The notes: generated by a model not told the origin, from the letters alone. Shown: positions 1-6,409, counted from the first letter of the stretch. The stretch is DNA of 9,324 bases from an uncultured Ignavibacteria bacterium (GCA_937996765.1 CALKUG010000206.1:1-9324), one strand, 5' to 3'. Made by a program: numbers and translations.

Positions 1-75
1 TTGAAAGCATTGTTACGCATACCGTATTTTCACGGTATGGTTGAAGAGATTACTGAAGTAAAGCACATCAATTAA
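1..75 (+). CDS. C-terminal fragment of an unidentified protein
   Basis: Only frame 1 is open from the window edge. It encodes 24 residues ending in EVKHIN before a TAA at 73-75; the other two + frames hit stops at once or within about 45 nt. The stop lies 4 nt before the left arm of a hairpin terminator, as expected for the true 3' end of a + strand gene. The tail is too short to assign to a family, and I do not recognise it. The gene converges with the serA-like gene and shares the terminator with it. It could be a chance open frame, but the placement of stop and hairpin favours a real gene end. Confidence 0.5.
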   Translation: MKALLRIPYFHGMVEEITEVKHIN

Positions 76-79
76 AACA

Positions 80-115
80 AAACCCCGATTACCTCAATGG
101 AGATAATCGGGGTTT
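80..115. terminator. Bidirectional rho-independent terminator between convergent genes
   Basis: A perfect 12-bp inverted repeat, AAACCCCGATTA (80-91) and TAATCGGGGTTT (104-115), has a GC-rich core. The 12-nt loop can form a further 3-bp CTC/GAG pairing after one mismatch. Read on the minus strand the hairpin is followed by TTTTGTTTT, a good U-tract for ending the serA-side operon. On the + strand the tract is shorter (GTTTGAAATTT), so it probably also ends the upstream + strand gene, but less efficiently. Confidence 0.88.
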
Positions 116-138
116 GAAATTTATGAGGGAGCTTTATA

Positions 139-1338
139 CTACAGTTTTATCAGCGATACATCTATCACTTCATCGTTTAGTGTATTTAAGTTGTTAATAA
201 CCGCTTCTGAGGGTTCCAATTCAAGTTTGATTGTACAGCAAGCTGTTTCCTGACCGTCAAAAATAACGTTTTCAATTTCTTGAACGTTAATACCTTCGCC
301 ACTTAAAAATCCAAGCACTTTAGAGAGAACACCAGGTTTATCATAGTGACGAACTATGAGTTGGTGTGTTGCGCTTGATGTTGGGCAACGATTTACCCAG
401 TTACGGACATTTCCGAGTTTAATGTAATCGTGAATAATCAAGTAGGTCTCTTCGGCAACAGCATTTTGTGCTTGCTCTGTTGAAGCACCAATATGATGAG
501 TAACATAGACATTTGGCAAAGAAGAAAGTTCGGAGGTTACCTGTCCGTCTTTTCCTTCAGGTTCATTGTTGAAGACATCGAGTCCTGCGGAAATTTTTCC
601 TGACTTTAGCAACTCAACTAAAGCAGTTTCATCAACAATTCCTGCACGGGAGGTATTAATGAATACCGAGCCCTTTTTTAAGAGCGAGAGCAACCCGGCG
701 TTAATTAATCCTTTTGTGGCAGAGTTTTGTGCTAAATGCACGGAAACAATGTCGCTGAGCGAAAATAATTCTTGTAGGTCGGAGGCACGCACAACACCTA
801 GCTCAGTAGCTTTTTCGGGAGTTAATGAGCGGCTCCATGCAATAACTCGCATACCAAAACTTAATGCGCGGTTAATAACTTCCTGACCAATTTGACCGGT
901 GCCAACAATACCTAAGGTTTTACCGTAAAGTCCTTCGGCTTTAGAATACACACCCTTGTTCCATTTTCCTGCTTTAAAGTCTGCGACGTTATCGGGGATT
1001 TTTCTATCTATTGCGGTTATTAGTGCCATAGTTAATTCTGCTACTGCAATTGAGTTTTTGCCTGGACAGTTGGTAACATAAATACCGCGTTTATTAGCTG
1101 CTGCAATGTTAATGGTGTTTATGCCGGCACCTGCACGAATGATAAGACTTAATTTATCGGAGGCGAGCACTGTGGCCTCGCTAACAACCGTTGAGCGAAC
1201 GATGAGAATATCGTAACCTTTAACAGCTGCAGGAAGTGTTTCCTCGGAGAGTTTGGCATCGTAGTAAACTTCGAGACCTAAACCTTTTATTTTCTCTACA
1301 TAATATTCGGGGAATTTGTCTGCTATTAGAACTTTCAT
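139..1338 (-). CDS. serA: D-3-phosphoglycerate dehydrogenase-type D-2-hydroxyacid dehydrogenase with ACT domain
   Basis: The 399-aa protein most likely oxidises 3-phosphoglycerate to 3-phosphohydroxypyruvate with NAD+, the first step of cytosolic serine synthesis. An N-terminal catalytic half is followed by a Rossmann domain with GTGQIG at residues 146-151. The NTSRAGIVDE segment carries Arg231, FNNEP carries Glu259, and HHIGAST carries His282; these match the Arg/Glu/His triad of the family. Residues about 326-399 form an ACT domain (start RHYDKPGVL), the usual site of amino-acid feedback in SerA proteins. Length is close to E. coli SerA (410 aa). The ATG has an AAAGG Shine-Dalgarno at 1347-1351, which overlaps the stop of hutU, so it is the last gene of the operon. 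One oddity is His281 where most relatives have Pro (PHIGAS). Another ACT-containing 2-hydroxyacid dehydrogenase is the main alternative. Confidence 0.82.
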   Translation of the reverse strand: MKVLIADKFPEYYVEKIKGLGLEVYYDAKLSEETLPAAVKGYDILIVRSTVVSEATVLASDKLSLIIRAGAGINTINIAAANKRGIYVTNCPGKNSIAVAELTMALITAIDRKIPDNVADFKAGKWNKGVYSKAEGLYGKTLGIVGTGQIGQEVINRALSFGMRVIAWSRSLTPEKATELGVVRASDLQELFSLSDIVSVHLAQNSATKGLINAGLLSLLKKGSVFINTSRAGIVDETALVELLKSGKISAGLDVFNNEPEGKDGQVTSELSSLPNVYVTHHIGASTEQAQNAVAEETYLIIHDYIKLGNVRNWVNRCPTSSATHQLIVRHYDKPGVLSKVLGFLSGEGINVQEIENVIFDGQETACCTIKLELEPSEAVINNLNTLNDEVIDVSLIKL

Positions 1339-1349
1339 AACTATTGCCT

Positions 1350-3014
1350 TTATAATTTTGGTAATAACGGAATTGTAATACTGTGTTTCTTTGCGTTCGA
1401 AATTGCTCGTTCGTAACCGGCATCAGCGTGACGAATAATACCCATACCGGGGTCGTAGGTTAAAACTCTCTCGAGTCGTTTTTCGGCCTCAGGGGTTCCA
1501 TCAGCAACTATCACCATACCTGAGTGAATAGAGTTACCAATTCCTACACCACCGCCGTGATGTACGGATACCCAGCTTGCGCCGCCTATTGAATTAAGTA
1601 AGGCGTTTAGTATCGGCCAATCTGCTATGGCGTCACTACCATCTAACATACCTTCTGTTTCACGATAGGGTGATGCCACAGAGCCACAATCAAGATGATC
1701 GCGCCCAATAACTATAGGTGCTTTCACCTTTTTTTCTGCAACCAACTGGTTAAAGAGTTTTCCGATTTGGGCTCTTTCTCCGTAGCTCAACCAGCATATA
1801 CGTGCCGGTAGGCCTTGAAAATGTATTTTTTCCCTTGCCATGGTTATCCAACGATGCAAAGAAGTGTTGTTGGGTAAAGCTTCCAAAATAGCTTCATCAG
1901 TAACGTATATGTCGCTAGGATCGCCGGATAGAGCAACCCACCGGAAAGGACCACTTCCATCGCAAAAGAGAGGACGGATAAATTCAGGTACAAAGCCGGG
2001 AATTTCAAAAGCTTGGGTAAATCCGTTTGCAGCAGCTTCTCCGCGGATATTGTTTCCGTAATCGAATACAACTGAGCCGCTGTTCTTGAAATCGAGCATG
2101 GCTTTAATGTGTTTGAGAAGTGTGAGGCGAGAAAGCTCTATGTAACGAGTCGGGTTTGAATTGCGTAACTCTAATGCTTCCTCGTAGGGGATTTCATCGG
2201 GCACATAGCCGCTGAGCATATCATGGGCAGAAGTTTGGTCTGTTACAACGTCGGGTCTAAACCCTTCGGCAAAAAGTTGCGGGAGTATGGTTCCTGCATT
2301 GCCAACAAGTCCTACTGAGATTGCTTTATTATCTCGTTTTGCATCGTTAATGAGTTTTAAAGCATCGGGGATAGAATCGGTAACATGGTCAATATAACCG
2401 GTTTGTAGGCGTTTTTCTATGCGAGCTCTATCAACATCAATACCTAAAAATATTGCATCATTCATAGTAGCAGCAAGTGGCTGAGCGCCACCCATTCCAC
2501 CAAGTCCGGCGGTAAGAACAATTTTTCCGGCAAGTGAGCCGCCAAAGTATTTTCTTCCGCATTCCGCAAAAGTCTCATACGTGCCTTGTACAATGCCTTG
2601 GGAGCCGATGTAAATCCAGCTACCTGCAGTCATTTGGCCATACATAGTAAGGCCTAAGTCTTCTAATCTACGGAACTCTTCCCAGTTAGCCCAACGGGGG
2701 ACTAACAGAGAGTTTGCAAGAATAACTCGCGGTGCATCGGTATGGGTTTTAAAAACCCCAACCGGTTTACCTGATTGAATTAGTAGTGTTTCGTTATCTT
2801 CTAAATCCTTCAGGGTATCGAGGATTGCTAAAAGAGCTTTTACGTTTCGTGCCGCCTTGCCTTTTCCCCCGTAAACGATGAGGTCTTCGGGTTTCTCTGC
2901 CACATCGGGGTCTAAGTTGTTCAACAGCATTCTATAAGCCGCTTCTTGAATCCAACCCTTACATATCAGCGTTTCACCTATGGGTGCAGGCGCGGGTCGG
3001 AACGCTTCTTGCAT
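1350..3014 (-). CDS. hutU: Urocanate hydratase (urocanase)
   Basis: The 554-aa protein has the standard length of cytosolic urocanase. This enzyme converts urocanate to 4-imidazolone-5-propionate, the second step of histidine degradation, using tightly bound NAD+ as an electrophile. Visible hallmarks are the glycine-rich GLGGMGGAQP (residues 170-179), YGNNIRGEAAANG (319-331) and the signature FQGLPARICW (399-408). In that signature Cys407 corresponds to the essential active-site cysteine of the Pseudomonas enzyme. DHLDCGSVASPYRETEGM and the HHGGGVGIGNSIHSG segment near residues 485-499 are also typical. The protein appears intact. The ATG has an ideal AAGGAG at 3021-3026 with 6-nt spacing. 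It begins 3 nt after orf114 and ends 11 nt before serA, so it is an internal operon gene. No hutH, hutI or hutG lies nearby, so the rest of the pathway must be elsewhere or absent. Confidence 0.97.
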   Translation of the reverse strand: MQEAFRPAPAPIGETLICKGWIQEAAYRMLLNNLDPDVAEKPEDLIVYGGKGKAARNVKALLAILDTLKDLEDNETLLIQSGKPVGVFKTHTDAPRVILANSLLVPRWANWEEFRRLEDLGLTMYGQMTAGSWIYIGSQGIVQGTYETFAECGRKYFGGSLAGKIVLTAGLGGMGGAQPLAATMNDAIFLGIDVDRARIEKRLQTGYIDHVTDSIPDALKLINDAKRDNKAISVGLVGNAGTILPQLFAEGFRPDVVTDQTSAHDMLSGYVPDEIPYEEALELRNSNPTRYIELSRLTLLKHIKAMLDFKNSGSVVFDYGNNIRGEAAANGFTQAFEIPGFVPEFIRPLFCDGSGPFRWVALSGDPSDIYVTDEAILEALPNNTSLHRWITMAREKIHFQGLPARICWLSYGERAQIGKLFNQLVAEKKVKAPIVIGRDHLDCGSVASPYRETEGMLDGSDAIADWPILNALLNSIGGASWVSVHHGGGVGIGNSIHSGMVIVADGTPEAEKRLERVLTYDPGMGIIRHADAGYERAISNAKKHSITIPLLPKL

Positions 3015-3017
3015 GGT

Positions 3018-3362
3018 TTACTCCTTAAAATTAGAGTTGAAAATTGAAATATATTGCTTGAGCATGGGTTTCATGATCCATCTTTTAAAGAACCATACTT
3101 TGGTTATTTCTTTTTCGAGATGAGTAATATTCCTTTTAAGAGCTTCCTTAAGTTTAAAAAATTCATCTTTTGTAAGCTTGGTGCTATCGTTTTCGAGTTT
3201 TAGTTTTTCATAAATACCCGAGAAAGCTTTTTCAACCGGGTAATAATTTGCATCTGAGGGAATTGATTGCAACATCTGATTCACAAATTGTTTGAGAATT
3301 ACTCGCTGGTTTTTATCGAGTTCAAGCGAGTAGTTGTTGAAACCCTTGTGAGTTGGCTTCAT
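3018..3362 (-). CDS. Conserved-position hypothetical protein, 114 aa, between add and hutU
   Basis: I do not recognise this protein. It is 114 aa, Lys/Glu-rich and predicted mostly helical. Helical stretches fall at about 17-36 and 65-95, and a basic, aromatic segment (KVWFFKRWIMKPMLKQY) lies near the C-terminus. It has no signal peptide, Cys pairs, or metal or nucleotide motif, so a small cytosolic protein is likely. Its ATG overlaps the TGA of add in a 4-nt ATGA junction, and AAAGGA at 3367-3372 lies 4 nt upstream. Its stop is 3 nt before the hutU start. This arrangement indicates translational coupling on both sides and makes it a real gene. A role linked to add or hutU is inferred from position alone. 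Confidence 0.8.
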   Translation of the reverse strand: MKPTHKGFNNYSLELDKNQRVILKQFVNQMLQSIPSDANYYPVEKAFSGIYEKLKLENDSTKLTKDEFFKLKEALKRNITHLEKEITKVWFFKRWIMKPMLKQYISIFNSNFKE

Positions 3363-4456
3363 AAAGTCCTTTCTTTGAGTGAAAGCAATTTTTCACGAAT
3401 TTTTTGATATCCGGGTTTAATGATGTTGTAGATGTAATCTAAACGTTCCTGATTGTGTAGGAACGACGATTTCATTGAGTTGATGGTGATCTTCTCAATA
3501 TCATCTAAAGTGATGTTAAAATATTCAATTGCTGTTAAAAATTCTTTTGTCATTGTAGTGTCGCTCATCAGACGGTCGTCGGTATTAATAGCAACACGGA
3601 ACTTTGATTTGTAAAGAACACCAAACGGGTGGTTGGCAAGTGCATCTATGGCACCGGTATGGAGATTGCTTAACAAGCATATTTCGATAGGGATACGTTT
3701 ATCGAGAATGTATTGAGCAAGATCGCCCATGCCAATAATGTTACCTTGAGCATCTAAAGTGATGTCCTCGATAATACGGGTACCATGACCAATACGATGA
3801 GCGCCACACCATTGAATGGCTTGCCAAATTGATTCTTTTCCAAACGCTTCACCGGCGTGAATGGTGATGTTAAAATTTGAGCGTTGTATAAACTGAAAAG
3901 CATCGAGGTGTTTTTTAGGAGGGTAACCGCCTTCTTCACCGGCGAGGTCGAATCCTACAACACCGCGGTCTCTGAAATTAACGGCAAGCTCAGCAATTTC
4001 GAGTGTGTTGGTCATATTGCGCATTCCGCAGAGTATGAGTCCGTAACCAACCCCAAAATCACGCTTACCGGCTTCGAGGCCATCTAAAACAGCAGATACT
4101 GCATCATCCATATATAACCCTTTTGAGGTATGGAATATGGGTGCGAATCGTGTTTCTACAAAAACGACGCCGTCGTTTTTCATATCTTCAATCATCTCGT
4201 AAGCAACTCTATAAAGGTGTTCGCGAGTTTGCATCACAGCACAAGTATGTTCAAAACCTTGTAAATACTCAACAAGGTTACCTTTGTTTGCGCCTCGGTG
4301 GAACCATTCTGCTAATTCTTTTGCATCTGAGGTTGGTAGTTTATCGTAATTAATTTCTTTAGCAAGATCTATTACGGTTTGTGGGCGTAAACCACCATCG
4401 AGGTGGTCGTGTAGTAGTACTTTGGGTACTGAACGGATAATTTCTTCTGTATTCAA
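3359..4456 (-). CDS. add: Adenosine deaminase
   Basis: The 365-aa amidohydrolase-fold enzyme is predicted to convert adenosine (and deoxyadenosine) to inosine plus ammonia in the cytosol. Metal and catalytic motifs are in order: HDH at residues 16-18 (zinc ligands His16 and His18), HAGE at 200-203 (His200 ligand, Glu203 proton donor), RIGHG at 221-225 (His224), LLSN at 261-264, and NTDD at 291-294 (Asp293 ligand). The opening LLHDHLDGGLRP is the variant seen in actinobacterial-type adenosine deaminases, whereas the E. coli form is closer to HVHLDG. The start codon is TTG. It is fixed by a perfect AAGGAG 6 nt upstream, and the next in-frame Met (residue 75) would remove the metal site. It is first in the operon and overlaps the next gene by 4 nt. 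Aminodeoxyfutalosine deaminase is a related alternative but less likely. Confidence 0.9.
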   Translation of the reverse strand: MNTEEIIRSVPKVLLHDHLDGGLRPQTVIDLAKEINYDKLPTSDAKELAEWFHRGANKGNLVEYLQGFEHTCAVMQTREHLYRVAYEMIEDMKNDGVVFVETRFAPIFHTSKGLYMDDAVSAVLDGLEAGKRDFGVGYGLILCGMRNMTNTLEIAELAVNFRDRGVVGFDLAGEEGGYPPKKHLDAFQFIQRSNFNITIHAGEAFGKESIWQAIQWCGAHRIGHGTRIIEDITLDAQGNIIGMGDLAQYILDKRIPIEICLLSNLHTGAIDALANHPFGVLYKSKFRVAINTDDRLMSDTTMTKEFLTAIEYFNITLDDIEKITINSMKSSFLHNQERLDYIYNIIKPGYQKIREKLLSLKERTL

Positions 4457-4462
4457 ATTTAA

Positions 4463-4468
4463 CTCCTT
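4463..4468 (-). promoter_or_regulatory. Shine-Dalgarno fixing the TTG start of add
   Basis: The minus strand reads AAAAGGAGTTAAATTTG, with AAGGAG exactly 6 nt before a TTG codon at 4454-4456. No in-frame ATG or GTG with comparable spacing exists. The HDH metal motif begins only 15 residues later, so this site decides the start. Confidence 0.85.
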
Positions 4469-4471
4469 TTA

Positions 4472-4494
4472 ACTGTTAAAAATAGAGTAACAGT
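4472..4494. repeat. 7-bp inverted repeat in the add leader
   Basis: ACTGTTA (4472-4478) and TAACAGT (4488-4494) are perfect reverse complements separated by 9 nt. They lie 3 nt upstream of the Shine-Dalgarno of add. This could be a repressor-binding palindrome or a weak hairpin in the 5' leader; the AT-rich stem makes a stable RNA hairpin less likely. Confidence 0.5.
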
Positions 4495-4530
4495 ATGCGA
4501 AAAACAAACGAAATCTTATTATCTGTTTTA

Positions 4531-4556
4531 GTTAATTACAGTAGTTGTTAATTACA
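4531..4556. repeat. 10-bp direct repeat GTTAATTACA
   Basis: Identical copies of GTTAATTACA at 4531-4540 and 4547-4556 have a 16-bp period, about one and a half helical turns. A related TTAATTAC occurs at 4667-4674, just upstream of the TPR gene. The second copy overlaps the candidate -35 box at 4545-4550. It could be a regulator binding site in the divergent control region. The AT-rich setting raises the chance of coincidence. Confidence 0.45.
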
Positions 4557-4694
4557 AAGGGATGGGATTAAATATTTTTAAAGAAATAAAAGGGGCAAAC
4601 TTGGTTCTTGTTAAACCGAGATAGAATAATTAACTTAGAAAGTCAATAATTTTAAAATAATACCAATTAATTACCAGTATCAGGAGTTTTAGTT

Positions 4695-5879
4695 ATGAAA
4701 CATTTTTCACTAAAAGTAATTACACTCTTGTTTGCTGCACACTTTCTATTTGTAGGGTATCAATGTGCCTCACAGGAAATTACCAGCGCAAGATTATACA
4801 TTCAACAAAAAAATTACGACAAAGCAATAGCTTCATTACAATCTGAAGTTGCAAAAAATCCACAGTCCGCAGAGGGCTATTTCTTATTAGGCGTTGTTTA
4901 CGCTGAAAAAGAAGACGTTGACAACATGGTAGATGCTTTTGATAAATCTTTAGCTATTGCCCCAACATATAAAAAAGATATTGATGGATATAAGCTCAGT
5001 CAATGGGGTAATTACTTCAATAAAGGAGTTGGACTCTTTAACAAAGCTACCCAGGCAAAAGATAAAGATACAGCCAATATCTTTTATGCAAAGTCAATTG
5101 ATGCTTTTAACAAAGGCATAAAAATCAATCCTGATTCATCGGACACTTACAAAAATCTTGCATTTGTTTATTTGAACAAAGGTGATTACGATTTAGCAAT
5201 TCCTCCGTTGAAAAAAATTGTGGAAAAAGATAAGGCGCTAGATGGATACAAACTCTTAGGCGAGATTTATAATGCCAAGGGTGAAACCCAAATGAGCAAA
5301 TTCAAAAGCAGCAAAGTTCCCGCTGATAGCGTTGAAGCAATTGCTTTATTTACCGAAGCGGTTAAAATATTAAAGACCGGGACAGAAGTCTATCCTGAAA
5401 ATTCGGATATGTTGGTTGCCCTTTCACAAGCGTATATAAATGCTAATATGTCGGAAGTTGCAACAAATGCATTCAAGGCCCTTGTAGAAAAAGACCCAGG
5501 TAACAAATTATATACCTACAATTACGGTGTGCTTTTACTCGGTGCAAATGATTTTGATAATGCAGTTGCACAGTTTAAGAAATCACTTGAATTAGATCCT
5601 ACATTTATAAATGCTCATTACAACTTAGCCGTTACTTATGTTAAGTGGGCTGCTACTTTAAATGATGAAGCAGAAAAGAATACAAAACCCGGGCAAAAAC
5701 CTGAGGAAAATCCAAGAATTAAAGAACTCTATCGTATGGCTGTTCCTGAATTTGAAGTCTATTTGGCAACAAAACAGGATGATGCTATCGTATGGGATTT
5801 ACTTGGTAAAGTTTACGCAATTCTTGGTGATTTGACTAAAGCCCAAGATGCTATGCAAAAAGCTGACCAGTACAGATAG
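4695..5879 (+). CDS. Exported tetratricopeptide-repeat (TPR) protein
   Basis: This 394-aa protein has an N-terminal signal peptide: Lys2 and Lys7, then a hydrophobic core of about residues 8-20. Cleavage probably falls after CAS (residues 24-26), leaving Gln27 first. Cys24 is preceded by GYQ, which does not fit a lipobox, so a soluble periplasmic protein is more likely than a lipoprotein. The rest is built from TPR helical pairs, clearest at about 27-56, 59-90, 149-178, 238-268, 272-302 and 364-393. Examples are KNYDKAIASLQSEV and NDFDNAVAQFKKSLELDP. A charged, Pro-rich linker lies at about 324-342. TPR arrays mediate protein-protein contacts, so a scaffold role is expected; the partner is unknown. 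The ATG has AGGAG at 4682-4686. A DUF3467 gene follows 16 nt downstream in the same unit. Confidence 0.9.
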   Translation: MKHFSLKVITLLFAAHFLFVGYQCASQEITSARLYIQQKNYDKAIASLQSEVAKNPQSAEGYFLLGVVYAEKEDVDNMVDAFDKSLAIAPTYKKDIDGYKLSQWGNYFNKGVGLFNKATQAKDKDTANIFYAKSIDAFNKGIKINPDSSDTYKNLAFVYLNKGDYDLAIPPLKKIVEKDKALDGYKLLGEIYNAKGETQMSKFKSSKVPADSVEAIALFTEAVKILKTGTEVYPENSDMLVALSQAYINANMSEVATNAFKALVEKDPGNKLYTYNYGVLLLGANDFDNAVAQFKKSLELDPTFINAHYNLAVTYVKWAATLNDEAEKNTKPGQKPEENPRIKELYRMAVPEFEVYLATKQDDAIVWDLLGKVYAILGDLTKAQDAMQKADQYR

Positions 5880-5884
5880 TAGAA

Positions 5885-5889
5885 AAGGA
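5885..5889 (+). promoter_or_regulatory. Shine-Dalgarno fixing the GTG start of the DUF3467 gene
   Basis: AAAAGGA ends 6 nt before the GTG at 5896-5898, in the correct frame. The longer in-frame ATG at 5848 lies inside the TPR coding region, has no comparable ribosome binding site, and would add 16 residues unlike the family. Confidence 0.75.
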
Positions 5890-5895
5890 AAAAAA

Positions 5896-6225
5896 GTGAA
5901 ACCAGCTGAAGAACAAGCACCCCAACAGCAACAACTTAATATTGAGTTGAGCGATAAAGAAGCCGAAGGGCTTTATTCGAACTTGGCAATTCTTTCAACG
6001 AATCCTTCGGAATTCTTTATAGATTTTGCCAGAGTAACGCCGGGTGTTCCTAAAGCTAAAGTTCATGCACGTGTGATTATGACTCCATTTCATGCAAAAA
6101 ATCTTTTACGTGTGTTGCAAAACTCTATACAACAGTTTGAGGCACATTTCGGAGAGATTAAAGTGGATTTTAATCAAGAGCAACAGTTCGGTTTTATTTC
6201 TCAAAAAAATGAAAAAGTGAATTAG
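5896..6225 (+). CDS. DUF3467 family protein
   Basis: With the GTG start the product is 109 aa, the usual size of the DUF3467 family. After a Gln-rich, probably disordered N-terminus (about 1-14) comes the conserved core: EAEGLYSNLAILSTNPSEF (residues 22-40), IDFARVTPGVPKAKVHARVI (42-61), TPFHAKNLLRVLQNSI (63-78) and a C-terminal FGEIKVD. The family is widespread in FCB bacteria and some archaea, and its molecular function is not established. It has no signal peptide and is probably cytosolic, although its operon partner, the TPR protein, is exported. The gene starts 16 nt after the TPR stop and is followed by a strong terminator, so it ends the transcript. An ATG at 5848 would give 125 aa and a 32-nt overlap but is judged less likely. 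Confidence 0.85.
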   Translation: MKPAEEQAPQQQQLNIELSDKEAEGLYSNLAILSTNPSEFFIDFARVTPGVPKAKVHARVIMTPFHAKNLLRVLQNSIQQFEAHFGEIKVDFNQEQQFGFISQKNEKVN

Positions 6226-6250
6226 GTCACATTTTAGTTTTTTTTATTCA

Positions 6251-6296
6251 AGAACTGCCGTATTAGTCTAATCTGATGCGGCAGTTTTTTGTTTTT
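6251..6296 (+). terminator. Rho-independent terminator of the TPR-DUF3467 unit
   Basis: AACTGCCGTAT (6253-6263) pairs with ATGCGGCAGTT (6276-6286) as an 11-bp stem with one G-U pair and a 12-nt loop. The T-rich run TTTTTTGTTTTT covers 6285-6296. The stem can extend by one wobble and one A-T pair outward. It lies 27 nt past the DUF3467 stop and separates that unit from the lipoprotein gene. Confidence 0.9.
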
Positions 6297-6331
6297 AATA
6301 CAGTCTCTTGTTAAATTGAATGTACTGTATT
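6297..6331. repeat. 8-bp inverted repeat enclosing a candidate promoter
   Basis: AATACAGT (6297-6304) and ACTGTATT (6324-6331) are perfect reverse complements separated by 19 nt. The left arm abuts the terminator U-tract. The right arm overlaps the spacer and the first bases of the -10 of the candidate promoter. This geometry fits a repressor operator, but it could be fortuitous in AT-rich DNA. Confidence 0.45.
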
Positions 6332-6335
6332 TAAT
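6308..6335 (+). promoter_or_regulatory. Candidate sigma70-like promoter of the lipoprotein-barrel unit
   Basis: TTGTTA (6308-6313) and TTTAAT (6330-6335) are separated by 16 nt, matching 4 of 6 and 5 of 6 consensus positions. Transcription would begin near 6342, giving a leader of roughly 68 nt. The leader contains a short AGAATT-ATC-AATTCT inverted repeat at 6374-6388. A promoter is required here because a terminator lies just upstream; the exact boxes are tentative. Confidence 0.35.
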
Positions 6336-6409
6336 GATGTTTTTATTGTATTAATCGAAATCAGTGTTACTACAGAATTATCAATTCTATAAATTTAAAG
6401 GTAGAACGT

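Larger units (their letters stand above)
4457..4694. promoter_or_regulatory. Divergent intergenic regulatory region (add operon / TPR gene)
   Basis: This 238-bp AT-rich region lies between the start codons of the two divergent units and encodes no convincing ORF. It must contain at least one promoter for each direction. On the + strand the best sigma70-like candidate is TTGTTA (4545-4550), 17 nt, TTAAAT (4568-4573). A weaker alternative is TTGGTT (4601-4606), 18 nt, AATAAT (4625-4630). No clear minus-strand promoter was found by eye. The region also holds a 10-bp direct repeat and a 7-bp inverted repeat listed separately. FCB-group promoters often differ from the E. coli consensus, so exact boxes are uncertain. 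Confidence 0.55.

Noticed and set aside
566..886. Open frame of 106 codons on the + strand
   Set aside because: It lies wholly antisense to the serA-like gene, has no ribosome binding site of note, and its product resembles no protein family. It is a shadow of the real gene.
1840..2071. Overlapping short open frames on both strands inside hutU
   Set aside because: hutU is intact with all its motifs across this region; the short frames have no start signals or family features.
3359..4456. Aminodeoxyfutalosine deaminase or adenine deaminase in place of adenosine deaminase
   Set aside because: The HDHLDGGLRP opening, LLSN and NTDD motifs and overall length fit adenosine deaminase best, and no menaquinone (mqn) genes lie nearby. 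Substrate is not proven.
4695..4775. Lipoprotein signal for the TPR protein at Cys24
   Set aside because: The residues before the Cys are G-Y-Q. Tyr and Gln at -2 and -1 do not fit the lipobox, so signal peptidase I cleavage is preferred.
4472..6331. Shared ACTGT/ACAGT half-sites in the two inverted repeats upstream of add and the lipoprotein, as one regulon
   Set aside because: The arms face opposite ways (ACTGT first in one, ACAGT first in the other) and the spacers differ (9 and 19 nt), so a common regulator is not supported.
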